The notes under the pieces are model-generated. The model saw only the letters and a program-made list of their open reading frames with translations, was not told the DNA's origin and made no database searches. From NCBI GenBank assembly GCA_050741255.1, contig JBOIEQ010000003.1:1-64000 (forward strand): a stretch of DNA of 64,000 nt, in the 5' to 3' direction. Positions 35,031 through 43,107 of the stretch are shown one piece after another; the stretch's first letter is position 1, and each line of letters starts with the position of its first letter. The translations under genes and the position numbers were made by a program. The stretch is from CAZXNF01 sp050741255. Its GTDB lineage: Bacteria > Pseudomonadota > Gammaproteobacteria > Burkholderiales > SG8-41.

Positions 35031-35942
35031 TCAGCCCTTCGCCGCCAGCGTCTTCGCTTCCCGCGCCTTGATGGCGTCGTAGCGCGCGATCAGCTTCTGC
35101 GCGCGCACGATGATCGGGATGTCGATCATCTTGCCGTCGAGCGACCACGAGCCGCGGCCGGCGGCAGCGGCTTCCTTGTCGAGCTTGATCACCTTGCGCG
35201 CGTATTCGACTTCCTCGGCGGTCGGCGTGTATTCCTCGTTGACGATCGTGACCTGGCCGGGATGGATGCAGCCCGCGCCCATGAAGCCGAAGTCGCGCGA
35301 GCGGCGCACCATGGCCCGGAACTTGTCCCAGTCGCCGAAACCCGCGACGCTGTCGATGAAGCCGAACGGCATGATGCCTGCCGCGTTGGCGGCGATGATC
35401 ATGTGCTGCTTCGGATAGAACAAGGCGTCGCCGGTCGGCTGCATGTTGCAGTTGAGCGCGAAGTCCTCGCCGCCGATGTTGCAGCCCACGATGCGATCGC
35501 AGGATTGCGTGATCTCCTGGATGCGGAAGAATGCATCGGGCGTTTCGATCATCGTGATGAATTTCGTGTGGCCGACCGTCATGCCGCGCTTTTCCTCCAG
35601 CTCGGTCACCAGTTCGTCCAGCAGGCGCACATGCGAGGCGCTGTCGGCTTTAGTGACAGCGATGCCGTTGACGTCCGGGCAGACTGAATGTTCGAGGTCG
35701 CGCACGGTCATGGACAGCGGCCGGTTGATGCGCACCACCACGTCCGCGCCTGCCTGCCGCACTCGGGCGGCGGCTTTTTCGACCAGCGTGCGCGCCTTGT
35801 CCTTTTCGGCGGGCGGCACCGCATCCTCGAGGTCGAGCTGGATGACATCGGCGCCGCGCGTGTGCGCCTTGTCCACGTACTTGTCGACGTTGACGGGCAC
35901 GTACATGAGCGAGCGCCAGACCGGCAGTTGCTTGGGTTTCAT
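35031..35942 (-). CDS. CitE-like (HpcH/HpaI family) acyl-CoA lyase
   Basis: A 303-residue TIM-barrel lyase. SLMYVPVNVDKYVDKA, IQLDLEDAVPPAEKDKAR, VVRINRP, the metal-binding Glu in ITMIETPDAFF and GGEDFALNC are typical of citryl-, malyl- and citramalyl-CoA lyases, which split a hydroxyacyl-CoA into two smaller acyl units with Mg2+. The ATG at 35942 overlaps the CoA-transferase stop (ATGA); the apparent open frame upstream is shadow coding. The coupled CoA-transferase supplies the CoA thioester. Citramalyl-CoA or a malyl-CoA-like substrate is inferred. Confidence 0.92.
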   Translation of the reverse strand: MKPKQLPVWRSLMYVPVNVDKYVDKAHTRGADVIQLDLEDAVPPAEKDKARTLVEKAAARVRQAGADVVVRINRPLSMTVRDLEHSVCPDVNGIAVTKADSASHVRLLDELVTELEEKRGMTVGHTKFITMIETPDAFFRIQEITQSCDRIVGCNIGGEDFALNCNMQPTGDALFYPKQHMIIAANAAGIMPFGFIDSVAGFGDWDKFRAMVRRSRDFGFMGAGCIHPGQVTIVNEEYTPTAEEVEYARKVIKLDKEAAAAGRGSWSLDGKMIDIPIIVRAQKLIARYDAIKAREAKTLAAKG

Positions 35943-37195
35943 TCGTCGTCCTCTTTCGTCACGGGGATGCCTTCGCAGGCGATGCCCGCAGCCAGCAGTT
36001 GTTGATAGGCGGCCTCGTCCACGCCGAGGCCGGCGAGTACGCTGCGGTTGTGTTCGCCGAGGCGCGGTGCCGGCGTGCGGATGGAGGCGGGCGTGCCGGA
36101 CAGCCGCGGCACGACGTGGTGCATCGGGAAGCGGCCCATGTCGGCATCCGGGTAGTCGGCGAGCAGTTCGCGCTCCAGCACGTGCGGATCTTCGACGATC
36201 TGCGCGATGTCGTAGATCGGACCGATGGTCACGTCGGCTTTCTCGAAGAAGGCGACGTTCTCCGCCTGCGTGCGCTCGGCAACGAACGCGCCGATGATCG
36301 CGTCCAGTTCCTCGGCGTATTTCACGCGGTTGGCGTTGGTCTTGTAGCGCGGGTTGTCGATGAGGTCGGCGCGGCCGATGGAACTGAAGACCCGTTCGGC
36401 CATTTTCTGGATGGACGCCGAGAGGCCGACGTAGAGGCCGTCCTTGCAGCGGTAGGCATTGCGCGGCGCGGCGTTGGTCGAGCGGCTGCCGGTGCGCGGC
36501 TTCACCTTGCCGGTCAGCCGGTGGTACGCGGCCTGCGGGCCCAGCACGGCGAACAGCGGGTCGAGGAGCGGCAGATCGATCACCTGGCCCTTGCCGCCGT
36601 TCATTTCCACTTCGCGCAGCGCGACCAGCACGCCTGACGCCCCGTACAGGCCGGCAATGGTATCGGCCAGGTACATCGGCGGCAGCACCGGCTCGCGGTC
36701 TTCGAAGCCGTTCAACGAGGCGAAGCCCGACATGCCCTCCACGAGCGTGCCGAAGCCGGGCCGGCGGCGGTAGGGGCCTGTCTGTCCCCAGCCGGAGATG
36801 CGGACGATGATGAGCCTGGGATTCTTCGCGAGCAGGACGTCGGGACCCAGTCCCATCTTCTCCAGCGTGTCGGGACGGAAGCTCTCGATGAAGACCTGCG
36901 CGGAAGGCACGAGCTTCAGCAGCAGATCGCGCGCTTCCGCCTTGCGCAGTTCGAGTCCGAGGCTGCGCTTGTTGCGGGCGTAGAGCTTCCAGTTGGTGTC
37001 GACGTCCTTGACCTTCCACGCGCGCAGCGTGTCGCCGCCCGGCGGTTCGACCTTGATCACCTCCGCGCCGAAATCGGCGAGCACCTGCGTGACCTGGTTG
37101 CCGGCGACGAGCCGCGACAGGTCGAGCACGCGCACGCCGTTCAGCGGGCCGCGGGCGTCGGGGGTGTACTCGCGTTTGACGATGCCGCCCATCAT
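35939..37195 (-). CDS. Family III CoA-transferase (CaiB/BaiF type)
   Basis: A 418-residue CoA-transferase with the catalytic Asp178 in YLADTIAGLYG and the usual LNGVRVLDLSRLVAG, GAEVIKVEPP and ARNKRSLGLEL blocks. Start at a double ATG (37195/37192) overlapping the stop of the receptor gene before it; stop overlaps the lyase start. Receptor, CoA-transferase and lyase are therefore translationally coupled, so import, activation and cleavage of one substrate is a strong inference. It is not a recent copy of the CoA-transferase at 26497-27714, since the two differ throughout. Confidence 0.92.
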   Translation of the reverse strand: MMGGIVKREYTPDARGPLNGVRVLDLSRLVAGNQVTQVLADFGAEVIKVEPPGGDTLRAWKVKDVDTNWKLYARNKRSLGLELRKAEARDLLLKLVPSAQVFIESFRPDTLEKMGLGPDVLLAKNPRLIIVRISGWGQTGPYRRRPGFGTLVEGMSGFASLNGFEDREPVLPPMYLADTIAGLYGASGVLVALREVEMNGGKGQVIDLPLLDPLFAVLGPQAAYHRLTGKVKPRTGSRSTNAAPRNAYRCKDGLYVGLSASIQKMAERVFSSIGRADLIDNPRYKTNANRVKYAEELDAIIGAFVAERTQAENVAFFEKADVTIGPIYDIAQIVEDPHVLERELLADYPDADMGRFPMHHVVPRLSGTPASIRTPAPRLGEHNRSVLAGLGVDEAAYQQLLAAGIACEGIPVTKEDDE

Positions 37196-38160
37196 TCCGC
37201 CTTGATGTTGGATTCCCTGACGACCTTCACCCAGCGCGCGATCTCCGCCTTGAACATCGCGGTGAACGCCTCGGGCGTGGCCGGCGTCGGTTCGGCACCG
37301 AAGTCCGCGAAGCGCTTCTTCATGTCGTCGGTGACGAGGATCTTGTTGATCTCGGCGTTCAGCCGCTCGACGACCGGCCGCGGTGTTTTCACGGGTGCGA
37401 AAAAGCCCCACCACAGCGAGACGTCGTAGCCGGGCAGGCCACTTTCCGCGATGGTCGGGAGGTTCGGCAGGAAGGCGGAGCGCTTGGCGGTGCTCATGCC
37501 GATGGCGCGCAGCCGGCTGCTCTTGATCTGCGTCTCCACCGAAGCGGCACTGACCAGCAGGACCTGCACCTGCCCCGCCATGAGGTCGACGAGCGCGGGC
37601 GCCATGCCCTTGTGCGGGACGTGGACCATGCTGATTTTCGCCATCGAGGCGAACACTTCGGTACCCATGTGGTTGATGCCGCCGACGCCCGACGAGGTGT
37701 AGTTCAGTTGCCCGGGTTTCGCGCGCGCGATGGCGATCAGTTCCCGGGCGTTCTTCGCCGGGACCGACGGATGCACGACCAGCACCAGCGGACCGTTGCC
37801 GAGCAGCGCCACGCCGGTGACGTCGTTGACCGGATCGAAGGGCTGTTTCGGCTGCAACGCCACGGTCGTCGTGTAAGTACTGGAGGAAATGTAGATCGTC
37901 GAGCCGTCGGGCGCCGATTTCGCCATCAGGTCCGCGGCGAGCATCTGGCTCGCGCCGGGGCGGTTGTCCACCAGCACCGGCTGGCCGAGGATTTCGGAGA
38001 GGCGCTGGCCGACCGCGCGCGCCAGGATATCGTTGCTGCCGCCCGGCGGCGAGCCGACCAGCACCCGGATCGGTTTGGTCGGCGTCCACGGTTGTGCAAG
38101 CGCGTGCGGCGCGGTGAGCAGGACGAAGGCGACGAGCGGAACATAAAGCACGCGTTTCAT
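37192..38160 (-). CDS. TTT-family (Bug) substrate-binding protein
   Basis: A 322-residue receptor with a signal ending PHALAQ. WTPTKPIRVLVGSPPGGSND, SAPDGSTIY in place of the usual DGYT, QPFDPVNDVTGV, SGVGGINHMG and HVPHKGMAPA mark the family with some divergence. The ATG at 38160 is preceded by GGAGG. It leads the CoA-transferase/lyase unit and overlaps the next gene, so it is probably the receptor for the acid they process. Confidence 0.92.
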   Translation of the reverse strand: MKRVLYVPLVAFVLLTAPHALAQPWTPTKPIRVLVGSPPGGSNDILARAVGQRLSEILGQPVLVDNRPGASQMLAADLMAKSAPDGSTIYISSSTYTTTVALQPKQPFDPVNDVTGVALLGNGPLVLVVHPSVPAKNARELIAIARAKPGQLNYTSSGVGGINHMGTEVFASMAKISMVHVPHKGMAPALVDLMAGQVQVLLVSAASVETQIKSSRLRAIGMSTAKRSAFLPNLPTIAESGLPGYDVSLWWGFFAPVKTPRPVVERLNAEINKILVTDDMKKRFADFGAEPTPATPEAFTAMFKAEIARWVKVVRESNIKAE

Positions 38161-38223
38161 GGGTGGGTCCTCCGGGGTGCTACAGGGCACTACGGGGCGC
38201 TCTGCGCCGGCGGGAGGCCGCGT

Positions 38224-38229
38224 TATACT
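38224..38229 (+). promoter_or_regulatory. Possible -10 element of prpB
   Basis: TATACT 25 bases before the prpB start, in the 94-base gap between the divergent receptor and prpB genes. No good -35 element is visible at 16-18 bases, so it may need an activator. Confidence 0.35.
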
Positions 38230-38254
38230 TCGCGGCTCTTCGCAGGAGATTAAC

Positions 38255-39175
38255 ATGACCGACCTGTCCTCCGGACCGGGTAACAGCCCGAACCTCGCCT
38301 CCGCCGGCGCCCGATTCCGCGCCGCCGTCGCCGCCGAAAAACCGCTGCAGATTGTCGGCACCATCAATGCTTATCACGCGCGGCTCGCCGAGCGCGAAGG
38401 CTACAAGGCGATTTACCTGTCGGGCGGGGGCGTTGCCGCCGGCTCGCTCGGCATCCCCGATCTCGGCATTTCCAGCCTCGACGACGTGCTGACCGACATC
38501 CGCCGCATCACCGATACCTGCAGCCTGCCGCTGCTGGTCGACGTGGACACCGGCTTCGGGTCGAGCGCCTTCAACGTCGCGCGCACCGTGAAGTCGCTCA
38601 TCAAGTTCGGCGCCGCCGGCATGCACATCGAGGATCAGGTCGGCGCCAAGCGCTGCGGCCATCGGCCGAACAAGGAACTGGTCTCCAAGCAGGAGATGGT
38701 CGATCGCATCAAGGCCGCGATGGACGCCAAGACCGACCCGAACTTCGTGGTGATGGCGCGCACCGACGCGCTGGCCGTGGAGGGTTTCGACAAGGCCGTC
38801 GAACGGGCGATGGCCTGCGTGGAAGCGGGCGTCGACATGATCTTCCCCGAGGCGATCACCGAACTGGCGATGTACAAGAAGTTCGCCGATGCGGTGAAAG
38901 TGCCAATCCTCGCCAACATCACCGAGTTCGGCCAGACGCCGCTGTTCACGACGCAGGAGCTGGCCTCCGCCGACGTGGCGATGGCGCTCTACCCGCTGTC
39001 CGCCTTCCGCGCCATGAACGCTGCAGCTCTCAACGTGTTCCATGCGATCCGCAAGGAGGGCACCCAGAAGAACGTGGTGAACACCATGCAGACCCGGGAC
39101 CAGTTGTACGACTACCTGGGCTATCACCACTACGAGCAGAAGCTCGACGCGCTGTTCAAGCAGCACAAAAAGTAG
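38255..39175 (+). CDS. prpB: Isocitrate lyase/PEP mutase family protein, probably methylisocitrate lyase
   Basis: A 306-residue TIM-barrel lyase. Cys134 in AKRCGH is the catalytic signature of methylisocitrate and isocitrate lyases. YLSGGGVAAGSLGIPDLG, VDVDTGFG and ARTDALAVEG (metal and substrate sites) match PrpB, which yields pyruvate and succinate from 2-methylisocitrate. CAGGAG lies before the ATG at 38255. Unusually there is no prpC or prpD next to it. It diverges from the receptor-CoA-transferase-lyase unit, whose products could include propionyl-CoA. Oxaloacetate decarboxylase of the same family is the main alternative. Confidence 0.85.
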   Translation: MTDLSSGPGNSPNLASAGARFRAAVAAEKPLQIVGTINAYHARLAEREGYKAIYLSGGGVAAGSLGIPDLGISSLDDVLTDIRRITDTCSLPLLVDVDTGFGSSAFNVARTVKSLIKFGAAGMHIEDQVGAKRCGHRPNKELVSKQEMVDRIKAAMDAKTDPNFVVMARTDALAVEGFDKAVERAMACVEAGVDMIFPEAITELAMYKKFADAVKVPILANITEFGQTPLFTTQELASADVAMALYPLSAFRAMNAAALNVFHAIRKEGTQKNVVNTMQTRDQLYDYLGYHHYEQKLDALFKQHKK

Positions 39176-39219
39176 CCCCGGCAGGGTCCCGCCGGGCCGC
39201 CGCGGCCACGGGGCGGTCG

Positions 39220-39249
39220 TTGCCCCGCCAGGGCGGAGCGGCCTAAAAT
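39220..39249 (+). promoter_or_regulatory. Probable promoter of hemA
   Basis: TTGCCC (39220-39225), 18 bases, TAAAAT (39244-39249), ending 32 bases before the hemA start codon. Confidence 0.5.
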
Positions 39250-39281
39250 GGCCGCGAAACAGCCTCTGCGGCCATACCCCC

Positions 39282-40535
39282 ATGCAGCTCTTCGCCTTCG
39301 GCATCAACCACCACACCGCGCCGCTCGACGTGCGCGAGCGGGTGGCGTTTCCCGCCGAGCGCATGGGCGAGGCGCTGCGCGACCTTGTGCAGCGGCATCC
39401 GGTGCAGGAGGCGGCGATCGTCTCGACCTGCAACCGCACCGAGGTCTACTGCAACACCGACACGCCGCGCCACGCGATCGAGTGGCTTGCGGATTATCAC
39501 CAGATCAAGGCCGCAAACGTCGAGCCATATCTCTACAAGCTGCCGCACGACCGCGCGGTGAAGCACGCCTTCCGCGTTGCGAGCGGACTCGACTCCATGG
39601 TGCTGGGCGAGCCGCAGATCCTCGGCCAGTTGAAGGACGCGGTGCGCGCGGCGGAATCCGCCGGCACGCTCGGCCTGCTGTTGAACAAGCTGTTCCAGCG
39701 CACCTTCTCCGTAGCCAAGGCGGTGCGCACGGAAACCGAGATCGGCGCGAGCACGGTGTCGATGGCGGCGGCGGTGGTGCGGCTGGCCGAAAGCATCTAC
39801 CCGTCGATCGAGGGGCAGAACGTGCTGTTCATCGGCGCCGGCGAGATGATCGAGTTGACGGCGACGCACTTCGCGGCGCGGCGGCCGAAGCACATGGTGT
39901 TCGCCAACCGTACCGTCGAGCGTGCGCAGGCGCTGGCCGACCGCTTCGTGGGCCGCACCATCGCGTTGAACGATCTCGCGACGCAACTCCCGCTCTACGA
40001 CATCATCGTCAGCTGCACGGCGAGCCCCTTGCCGATCATCGGCAAGGGCATGCTCGAAAGCGCGCTGCGCGCGCGCAAGCACCGGCCGGTACTGGTGGTG
40101 GACCTTGCCGTGCCGCGCGACGTGGAGGCTGAAGTCGCGCAGATGGACGACGTCTTCCTCTACACCGTGGACGATCTCGGCCGCATCGCGCAGGAAGGCA
40201 TGGACAACCGCATCACCGCCGTGACCCAGGCCGAGGCCATCATCGACACCCAGGTGATCGATTTCATGCACTGGCTCGACCACCGCGCCATGGTGCCGGC
40301 CATCCGCGCGCTCCGCGACGACGCTGACCGGGCGCGCCGCCGCGCCGTGGAACGGGCGCTCAAACACCTGGCCACCGGCGGCTCGGCGGCAGAGGCCATC
40401 GAGCAGTTGTCCCACACGCTCACCAACAAGCTCCTCCACGCGCCCACCCAGGCGCTCTCGCAGGCCGGCGGCGAAGACCACGAGCCGCTGCGCGCGCTGC
40501 TGGCCAAGCTCTACGACCTGCGCGACAAAGAATGA
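39282..40535 (+). CDS. hemA: Glutamyl-tRNA reductase
   Basis: A 417-residue NADPH enzyme that reduces glutamyl-tRNA to glutamate-1-semialdehyde, the first step of tetrapyrrole synthesis. The catalytic Cys50 is in STCNRTEVY. GINHHTAPLDVRE at the N-terminus, LGEPQILGQ, FIGAGEMIE (NADPH-binding) and the C-terminal dimerisation helices (THTLTNKLLHAPTQAL) complete it. Its last codons overlap the prfA start (ATGA). Pairing of hemA with prfA is widespread in beta- and gammaproteobacteria. Confidence 0.97.
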   Translation: MQLFAFGINHHTAPLDVRERVAFPAERMGEALRDLVQRHPVQEAAIVSTCNRTEVYCNTDTPRHAIEWLADYHQIKAANVEPYLYKLPHDRAVKHAFRVASGLDSMVLGEPQILGQLKDAVRAAESAGTLGLLLNKLFQRTFSVAKAVRTETEIGASTVSMAAAVVRLAESIYPSIEGQNVLFIGAGEMIELTATHFAARRPKHMVFANRTVERAQALADRFVGRTIALNDLATQLPLYDIIVSCTASPLPIIGKGMLESALRARKHRPVLVVDLAVPRDVEAEVAQMDDVFLYTVDDLGRIAQEGMDNRITAVTQAEAIIDTQVIDFMHWLDHRAMVPAIRALRDDADRARRRAVERALKHLATGGSAAEAIEQLSHTLTNKLLHAPTQALSQAGGEDHEPLRALLAKLYDLRDKE

Positions 40536-41623
40536 AGCCGAGCATGGCGGGCAAGCTCGAGCAGCTCGCGGGGCGGCTCGAAGAGGTGACGCGTCTGTTG
40601 TCCGCCGAAAGCGCCACGGCGAACCTGGACCAGTACCGGAAACTGACGCGCGAGCATTCCGACCTGACCCCGGTGATCGAGCTCTACCGCGCCTTCCGCG
40701 CCGCCGAACGCGATCTCGGCGCCGCGCAGGAGATGGCGGGGGATCCCGCGATGAAGTCCTTTGCGGACGAGGAGCTGAAGGACGCGCGGGCCCGCATCGC
40801 GGAACTGGAGGAAAAGCTCCGCAAGGAACTGCTGCCCAAGGATCCCAACGACGAGCGCAGCATCTTTCTCGAGATCCGCGCCGGCACCGGCGGTGACGAG
40901 TCCACGTTGTTCGCCGCCGACCTGTTCCGCATGTACTCGCGCTACGCCGAGCGTCACCGCTGGCCGGTGGAGATCATGTCCGAGAGCGGCAGCGAACTGG
41001 GCGGCTACAAGGAGATCATCGCCCGGATCGACGGCCAGGGCGCGTATTCGAAGCTCAAGTTCGAGTCCGGCGGGCACCGCGTGCAGCGCGTGCCCCTGAC
41101 GGAGACGCAGGGCCGCATCCACACCTCGGCGTGCACGGTGGCGGTGATGCCCGAAGCCGACGAAGTGGTCGACGTCGTGCTCAATCCCGCGGAGATGCGC
41201 ATCGACACTTTCCGCGCGTCCGGCGCCGGCGGCCAGCACGTCAACAAGACCGACTCCGCGATCCGCATCACGCACCTGCCGACCGGCATCGTCGTCGAAT
41301 GCCAGGACGACCGCTCGCAGCACAAGAACAAGGCGCGCGCGCTGTCGGTGCTGGCGGCGCGCATCAAGGACCAGCAGTTGCGCGCGCAGCAGGCCAAGGA
41401 AGCCGCCACGCGCAAGTCGCTGATCGGCAGCGGCGACCGCTCCGAGCGCATCCGCACCTACAATTTCCCGCAGGGCCGCGTGACGGACCACCGCATCGGC
41501 CTCACGCTGCACAAGATCGCCGCGATCATGGACGGCGACCTCGAGGAACTGAGCGCCGCGCTGATCGCCGAGCATCAGGCGGAGCAGCTTGCGCAGTTGT
41601 CCGAGGAATCGCAGGCGGCCTGA
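40532..41623 (+). CDS. prfA: Peptide chain release factor 1
   Basis: A 363-residue release factor that reads UAA and UAG stop codons and triggers peptide release. GGQ is at residues 233-235 in GAGGQHVNKTDSA, the same position as in E. coli RF1, and the codon-recognition PxT motif is PLT in RVPLTETQGR. The start overlaps the hemA stop; a second ATG at 40544 would shorten it by four residues. The gene for the methyltransferase that modifies this GGQ glutamine, prmC, follows after a gap filled by a hairpin array. Confidence 0.97.
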   Translation: MKPSMAGKLEQLAGRLEEVTRLLSAESATANLDQYRKLTREHSDLTPVIELYRAFRAAERDLGAAQEMAGDPAMKSFADEELKDARARIAELEEKLRKELLPKDPNDERSIFLEIRAGTGGDESTLFAADLFRMYSRYAERHRWPVEIMSESGSELGGYKEIIARIDGQGAYSKLKFESGGHRVQRVPLTETQGRIHTSACTVAVMPEADEVVDVVLNPAEMRIDTFRASGAGGQHVNKTDSAIRITHLPTGIVVECQDDRSQHKNKARALSVLAARIKDQQLRAQQAKEAATRKSLIGSGDRSERIRTYNFPQGRVTDHRIGLTLHKIAAIMDGDLEELSAALIAEHQAEQLAQLSEESQAA

Positions 41624-41640
41624 GCGCGTGGTGGACAAAG

Positions 41641-41733
41641 CGCCGGGGTCAGGCCCGGCGGTGAAAAAAACCGCCGGGGTTAAATCCGGGTATAAAAAAA
41701 GCCACCGGGGTTAAACCCGGTGGTGCCCAAAAC
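41641..41733. repeat. Three-copy 31-nt tandem repeat forming hairpins
   Basis: Copies at 41641-41671, 41672-41702 and 41703-41733, each built as CRCCGGGGTYARRYCCGG plus an A-rich tail. Copies 1 and 3 form strong stems (CGCCGGG/CCCGGCG and CCACCGGG/CCCGGTGG); copy 2 is weak. The A-runs precede stems on the plus strand, so on the minus strand each stem is followed by T-runs and looks like a terminator. It fills the prfA-prmC gap (218 bases). Confidence 0.85.
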
Positions 41734-41841
41734 GGGCGGGAGGGAGCTTGATCGCTGATCGCGAGTGACAAGCCGAGTTTAGGAATCTCCTCCGGTCTTC
41801 TCCATTCCTCAGACGGACTAAGCCTTTCCGCATAGACCCGC

Positions 41842-42657
41842 ATGCCCACACTCGACGACGCGATCAGGGACAGCGGTTTGCCGCCGGTGGAAGCGCGATC
41901 GCTCGCGGCCGCGGTGCTGCGCTGCACGCGGACGCAACTGGTGATGCGCGGCCCGGAGACCCTTGATGCGGGAGCCGTGTCCGGCCTCGACGCATTGTTC
42001 GCGCGCCGCCGCGCGGGCGAACCCGTGGCCTATCTCACCGGCGAACGCGAGTTCTACGGCCTGCCGTTCCGGGTCACCCCCGCGGTGCTGATCCCGCGCC
42101 CCGAAACCGAACTGCTGGTCGACTTCGCGCTGGAGACGGTGGGCGAGACGCGGGGCGCCCGCGTGCTCGACCTCGGCACCGGCAGCGGGTGCATCGCGAT
42201 CGCCATCGCGCATCGCCGTCCGCAGGCGCGGGTGATGGCGGTCGACCGCAGCGATGCGGCACTGGCGGTGGCGCGTGCGAACGCGCAGGTGCTGGGCGCG
42301 GACAACGTGCAGTTCGCGCAGGGCGACTGGTTCGCGGCGCTCGGTGCGACCCGCTACGACCTGATCGTGGCCAACCCCCCGTACGTGGCGGCGGGTGATG
42401 CGCATCTGACGCAGGGCGACCTGCGCTTTGAACCGATGGCGGCGCTCGCCTCCGGCCCGGACGGGCTCGACGCCATCCGCGCGATTGTGTACGCGGCGCC
42501 GGCGCACCTCGAAGCCGGCGGCTGGCTCGCTTTCGAACACGGCTACGATCAGGCGGAAATCGTCCGTGAACTGCTGGCACGGACCGGGTTCAAAGTAGTG
42601 TTCTCGCGGCGCGATCTGGCCGGGATCGAGCGGATTTCCGGGGGGCGGCTTTCTTGA
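41842..42657 (+). CDS. prmC: Release factor glutamine methyltransferase
   Basis: A 271-residue SAM-dependent enzyme that N5-methylates the glutamine of the GGQ motif in release factors. The catalytic NPPY is at residues 178-181. PVAYLTGEREFYGLPF, LIPRPETE and the SAM motif LDLGTGSGCIAI precede it. It belongs to the hemA-prfA-prmC group, but is separated from prfA by 218 bases with a hairpin array, so it may have its own control. Confidence 0.96.
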   Translation: MPTLDDAIRDSGLPPVEARSLAAAVLRCTRTQLVMRGPETLDAGAVSGLDALFARRRAGEPVAYLTGEREFYGLPFRVTPAVLIPRPETELLVDFALETVGETRGARVLDLGTGSGCIAIAIAHRRPQARVMAVDRSDAALAVARANAQVLGADNVQFAQGDWFAALGATRYDLIVANPPYVAAGDAHLTQGDLRFEPMAALASGPDGLDAIRAIVYAAPAHLEAGGWLAFEHGYDQAEIVRELLARTGFKVVFSRRDLAGIERISGGRLS

Positions 42658-42683
42658 CGCTGTCGGCCCTCAACCATTAAACT
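42654..42683 (+). promoter_or_regulatory. Probable promoter of grxD
   Basis: TTGACG (42654-42659), 18 bases, TAAACT (42678-42683). It overlaps the prmC stop and lies in an AT-richer gap before the glutaredoxin gene. Confidence 0.5.
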
Positions 42684-42740
42684 TAAGCCCGATGGATTTA
42701 CTCAAGTATTAATTCAGCCCCTGATTTGGAGAACGCACGG

Positions 42741-43046
42741 ATGAGTACCCAGGACGTCATCAAGCAACAGGTCACCGGCCACAAGGTCGTGCTGTACATG
42801 AAGGGTTCGCCCGATTTTCCGCAATGCGGATTTTCTGCGAACGCGGTCAACATCCTGCGCGCGTGCGGCGTGGACCAGCCGTTCACCGTCAACGTGCTGG
42901 AAAACCCGGACATCCGGCAGGGCATCAAGGAATACGCGAACTGGCCGACCATCCCGCAGCTCTACGTGGACGGCGAATTCGTCGGCGGCTCGGACATCAT
43001 CACCGAGATGCACCAGAGCGGCGAACTGCAAAAACTGTTCAAGTAA
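42741..43046 (+). CDS. grxD: Monothiol glutaredoxin
   Basis: A 101-residue monothiol glutaredoxin that binds or delivers a [2Fe-2S] cluster using glutathione. Active-site CGFS with Cys29, preceded by YMKGSPDFPQ, then WPTIPQLYVDGEFVGGSDI, the glutathione-binding block. The ATG at 42741 has TTGGAG upstream; the in-frame TTG before it is part of that site. A strong terminator follows after 18 bases. Confidence 0.96.
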   Translation: MSTQDVIKQQVTGHKVVLYMKGSPDFPQCGFSANAVNILRACGVDQPFTVNVLENPDIRQGIKEYANWPTIPQLYVDGEFVGGSDIITEMHQSGELQKLFK

Positions 43047-43064
43047 CTCGGCGTTACCTCGCAG

Positions 43065-43096
43065 AAAAAACTCCGCCCATGGCGGAGTTTTTTTTT
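43065..43096. terminator. Bidirectional terminator between grxD and a receptor gene
   Basis: CTCCGCC, loop CAT, GGCGGAG, with six A residues before and nine T residues after. It serves grxD and could serve the converging receptor gene. Confidence 0.93.
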
Positions 43097-43107
43097 CGTA
43101 CGTGGGG

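Noticed and set aside
35031..37019. Fusion of CitE-like lyase to an upstream Arg/Pro-rich domain
   Set aside because: The upstream open frame is the shadow of the overlapping CoA-transferase gene; the real start is at 35942.
26497..37195. The two CoA-transferases as a recent duplication
   Set aside because: They share only family motifs and differ in length and sequence throughout.
41628..41714. Possible 28-codon basic peptide (GTG start) across the 31-nt repeats
   Set aside because: The frame arises from the repeats; no ribosome site, and the reading frame is broken in the third copy.
41649..41927. 92-residue minus-strand ORF over the repeats and prmC start
   Set aside because: Antisense to prmC and dependent on the repeat sequence; no sign of coding selection.
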